Origin: Segetibacter sp.
GTDB taxonomy: Bacteria > Bacteroidota > Bacteroidia > Chitinophagales > Chitinophagaceae
Reading direction: 5' to 3'
Length of the DNA: 64,000 bases
Assembly (NCBI RefSeq): GCF_025963695.1
Contig: NZ_JAOQAH010000084.1
Coordinates: 54,061 to 118,060 of the forward strand
This document shows positions 62,992 to 64,000 of this stretch, piece by piece. Both the position numbers and the translations under genes were made by a program. The number at the start of each line of letters is the position of its first letter. The stretch's first letter is position 1. Under the pieces are notes generated by a model. It did no database searches and was not told where the DNA came from. It saw only the letters and a list, made by a program, of their open reading frames with translations.

Positions 62992-64000
62992 ATGCAAGTT
63001 ATTCTCGGTGTTATTTTTCATTTTATTGGTGGTTTTGCTTCAGGAAGCTTTTACATACCGTATAAAAAAGTGAAAGGATGGCACTGGGAGAGTTACTGGA
63101 TTATCGGCGGTCTCTTTTCATGGTTGATTGTTCCTCCTCTTGCGGCATGGCTAACGATTCCCGGTTTTACCGAAATCATTAGTAATTCAAGCAGTTCTAT
63201 TCTTGGAGCTACTTATTTTTTTGGCTTGCTTTGGGGTATAGGCGGGCTTACTTATGGGCTCGGTGTTCGTTATCTTGGTGTGGCTTTAGGTAGCTCTATT
63301 ATCCTCGGACTTTGTTCGGTTTTTGGTGCACTCGTTCCCTCTTTTTATTATAATTTTTTTCCTAAGGCCGGTAAAGATTCCTTTACCGATATGATCAATA
63401 GTACGTGGGGGCGAATAGTATTGCTCGGGGTGTTGGTATGCATTCTTGGTATTGCTATTTGCGGTAAGGCAGGTGTAATGAAAGAAAAAGATTTGTCAGC
63501 CGGAAGAACTGAAGAAGAAAATAAAGAATACAAATTCGGATTGGGCCTTTTCGTGTCTATTGTGTCTGGCGTCTTAAGCGCCTGTTTTGCGTTCGGTATC
63601 GATGCAGGCAAGGACATGGCTAACAAAGCAAACGATTTATGGAAGGCTGTTCATCCTGCGCAGGGCGAGTTCCTTTTTCAAAACAATGTCACATACGTAG
63701 TTATTCTTTGGGGTGGCTTGACAACCAATTTTATTTGGTGTATGATCTTAAATGCGCGAAATAAATCTTTCGGCGATTATACAAATGAGAAAACGCCTTT
63801 ACTAAGAAATTATGCTTTTGCTGCATTAGCCGGTTTAACCTGGTTTCTCCAGTTTTTCTTTTACGGCATGGGCGAGAGTAAATTAGGTAATGGTGCGAGT
63901 TCATGGATTCTTCACATGGCCTTCATCATATTGGTCGCAAACTTTTGGGGCATTGCTGTAAAAGAATGGAAAGGTGTTGCGAAAAAAACATTCAGGACAG
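62992..64000 (+). CDS. rhaT: L-rhamnose/proton symporter RhaT (3' end beyond window)
   Basis: An inner-membrane transporter for L-rhamnose. The frame from ATG 62992 is open to the window end (336 codons) without a stop. It begins MQVILGVIFHFIGGFASGSF, followed by YIPYKKVKGWHWESYW, a distinctive RhaT start, and shows about nine hydrophobic helices so far, with GIGGLTYGLGVRYLGVALG and FGLGLFVSIVSGVLSACFAFG. The full family length is near 340-350, so only a few residues are missing. The divergent GntR regulator supports a sugar-uptake role. Confidence 0.92.
   Translation, partial: MQVILGVIFHFIGGFASGSFYIPYKKVKGWHWESYWIIGGLFSWLIVPPLAAWLTIPGFTEIISNSSSSILGATYFFGLLWGIGGLTYGLGVRYLGVALGSSIILGLCSVFGALVPSFYYNFFPKAGKDSFTDMINSTWGRIVLLGVLVCILGIAICGKAGVMKEKDLSAGRTEEENKEYKFGLGLFVSIVSGVLSACFAFGIDAGKDMANKANDLWKAVHPAQGEFLFQNNVTYVVILWGGLTTNFIWCMILNARNKSFGDYTNEKTPLLRNYAFAALAGLTWFLQFFFYGMGESKLGNGASSWILHMAFIILVANFWGIAVKEWKGVAKKTFRT

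Overview
The window looks like a chromosomal segment of a Bacteroidota bacterium, most likely in or near the family Chitinophagaceae (inference, no database search). Evidence: a TonB-dependent receptor tail; type IX secretion (T9SS) proteins PorP/SprF-like and PorV; proteins ending in T9SS type A sorting tails; lineage-typical families (DUF4292 lipoprotein, short AMP nucleosidase, PafA phosphatase, a stand-alone HsdR-N protein); absence of obvious Shine-Dalgarno sequences; and Bacteroidota-type promoters (TAnnTTTG at about -7, sometimes TTTG about 17-20 bp upstream). Almost all genes are housekeeping or envelope genes. I saw no insertion sequence, prophage, integron, CRISPR array or rRNA gene.

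Layout. 1-6.7 kb: receptor tail, a gene-poor 0.9 kb, PorP/SprF protein, a tiny sorting-tail protein, rlmI, grpE-dnaJ. 6.7-10.9 kb (minus strand): O-methyltransferase, LysM glucosaminidase, hpt, VWA protein. 11-13 kb: tRNA-Arg(CCT), VOC protein, TPR protein. 13.1-14.5 kb: an M4 metalloprotease of the protealysin type with its emfourin-like inhibitor. 14.8-21 kb: SRPBCC protein, a maeB-mlaE-mlaF operon, ferredoxin and a divergent acyl-CoA reductase. 21-30.5 kb: HtrA protease, sodium symporter, LOG protein, beta-barrel protein, coiled-coil protein, DEAD-box helicase, SPFH protein, acyltransferase. 30.6-37.8 kb: large propeller histidine kinase, an Fpg-like glycosylase lacking its zinc finger, EamA transporter, PafA. 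37.9-48.2 kb: aspartate kinase, double DUF3494 ice-binding protein, methyltransferase, queA, a 1233-residue TraB/GumN protein. 48.4-61.5 kb: fused peptide ABC ATPase, amn, HsdR-N protein, DUF2339 protein, porV, ispF-dut-DUF4292-envC, S9 peptidase. 61.6-64 kb: GntR regulator divergent from a truncated rhaT.

The feature I find most interesting is not a gene. A family of about 26-bp intergenic elements, GTACAAGNNNGYGACRCAAC plus a short tail, occurs 15 times clearly and once in decayed form. Its palindromic core is either GTGACAC or GCGACGC and never a mixture, so both arms change together. The copies tend to alternate in orientation, and inverted pairs bracket single genes. I cannot assign this family to a known class from sequence alone.

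Regulatory points: two identical-spacing palindromes (TACGA-N6-TCGTA) overlap the promoter of the coiled-coil protein; a palindrome overlaps the -33 box of the gntR promoter; several promoters sit so close to their start codons that mRNAs would have very short leaders; and many convergent gene pairs are separated by long, perfect bidirectional hairpins.
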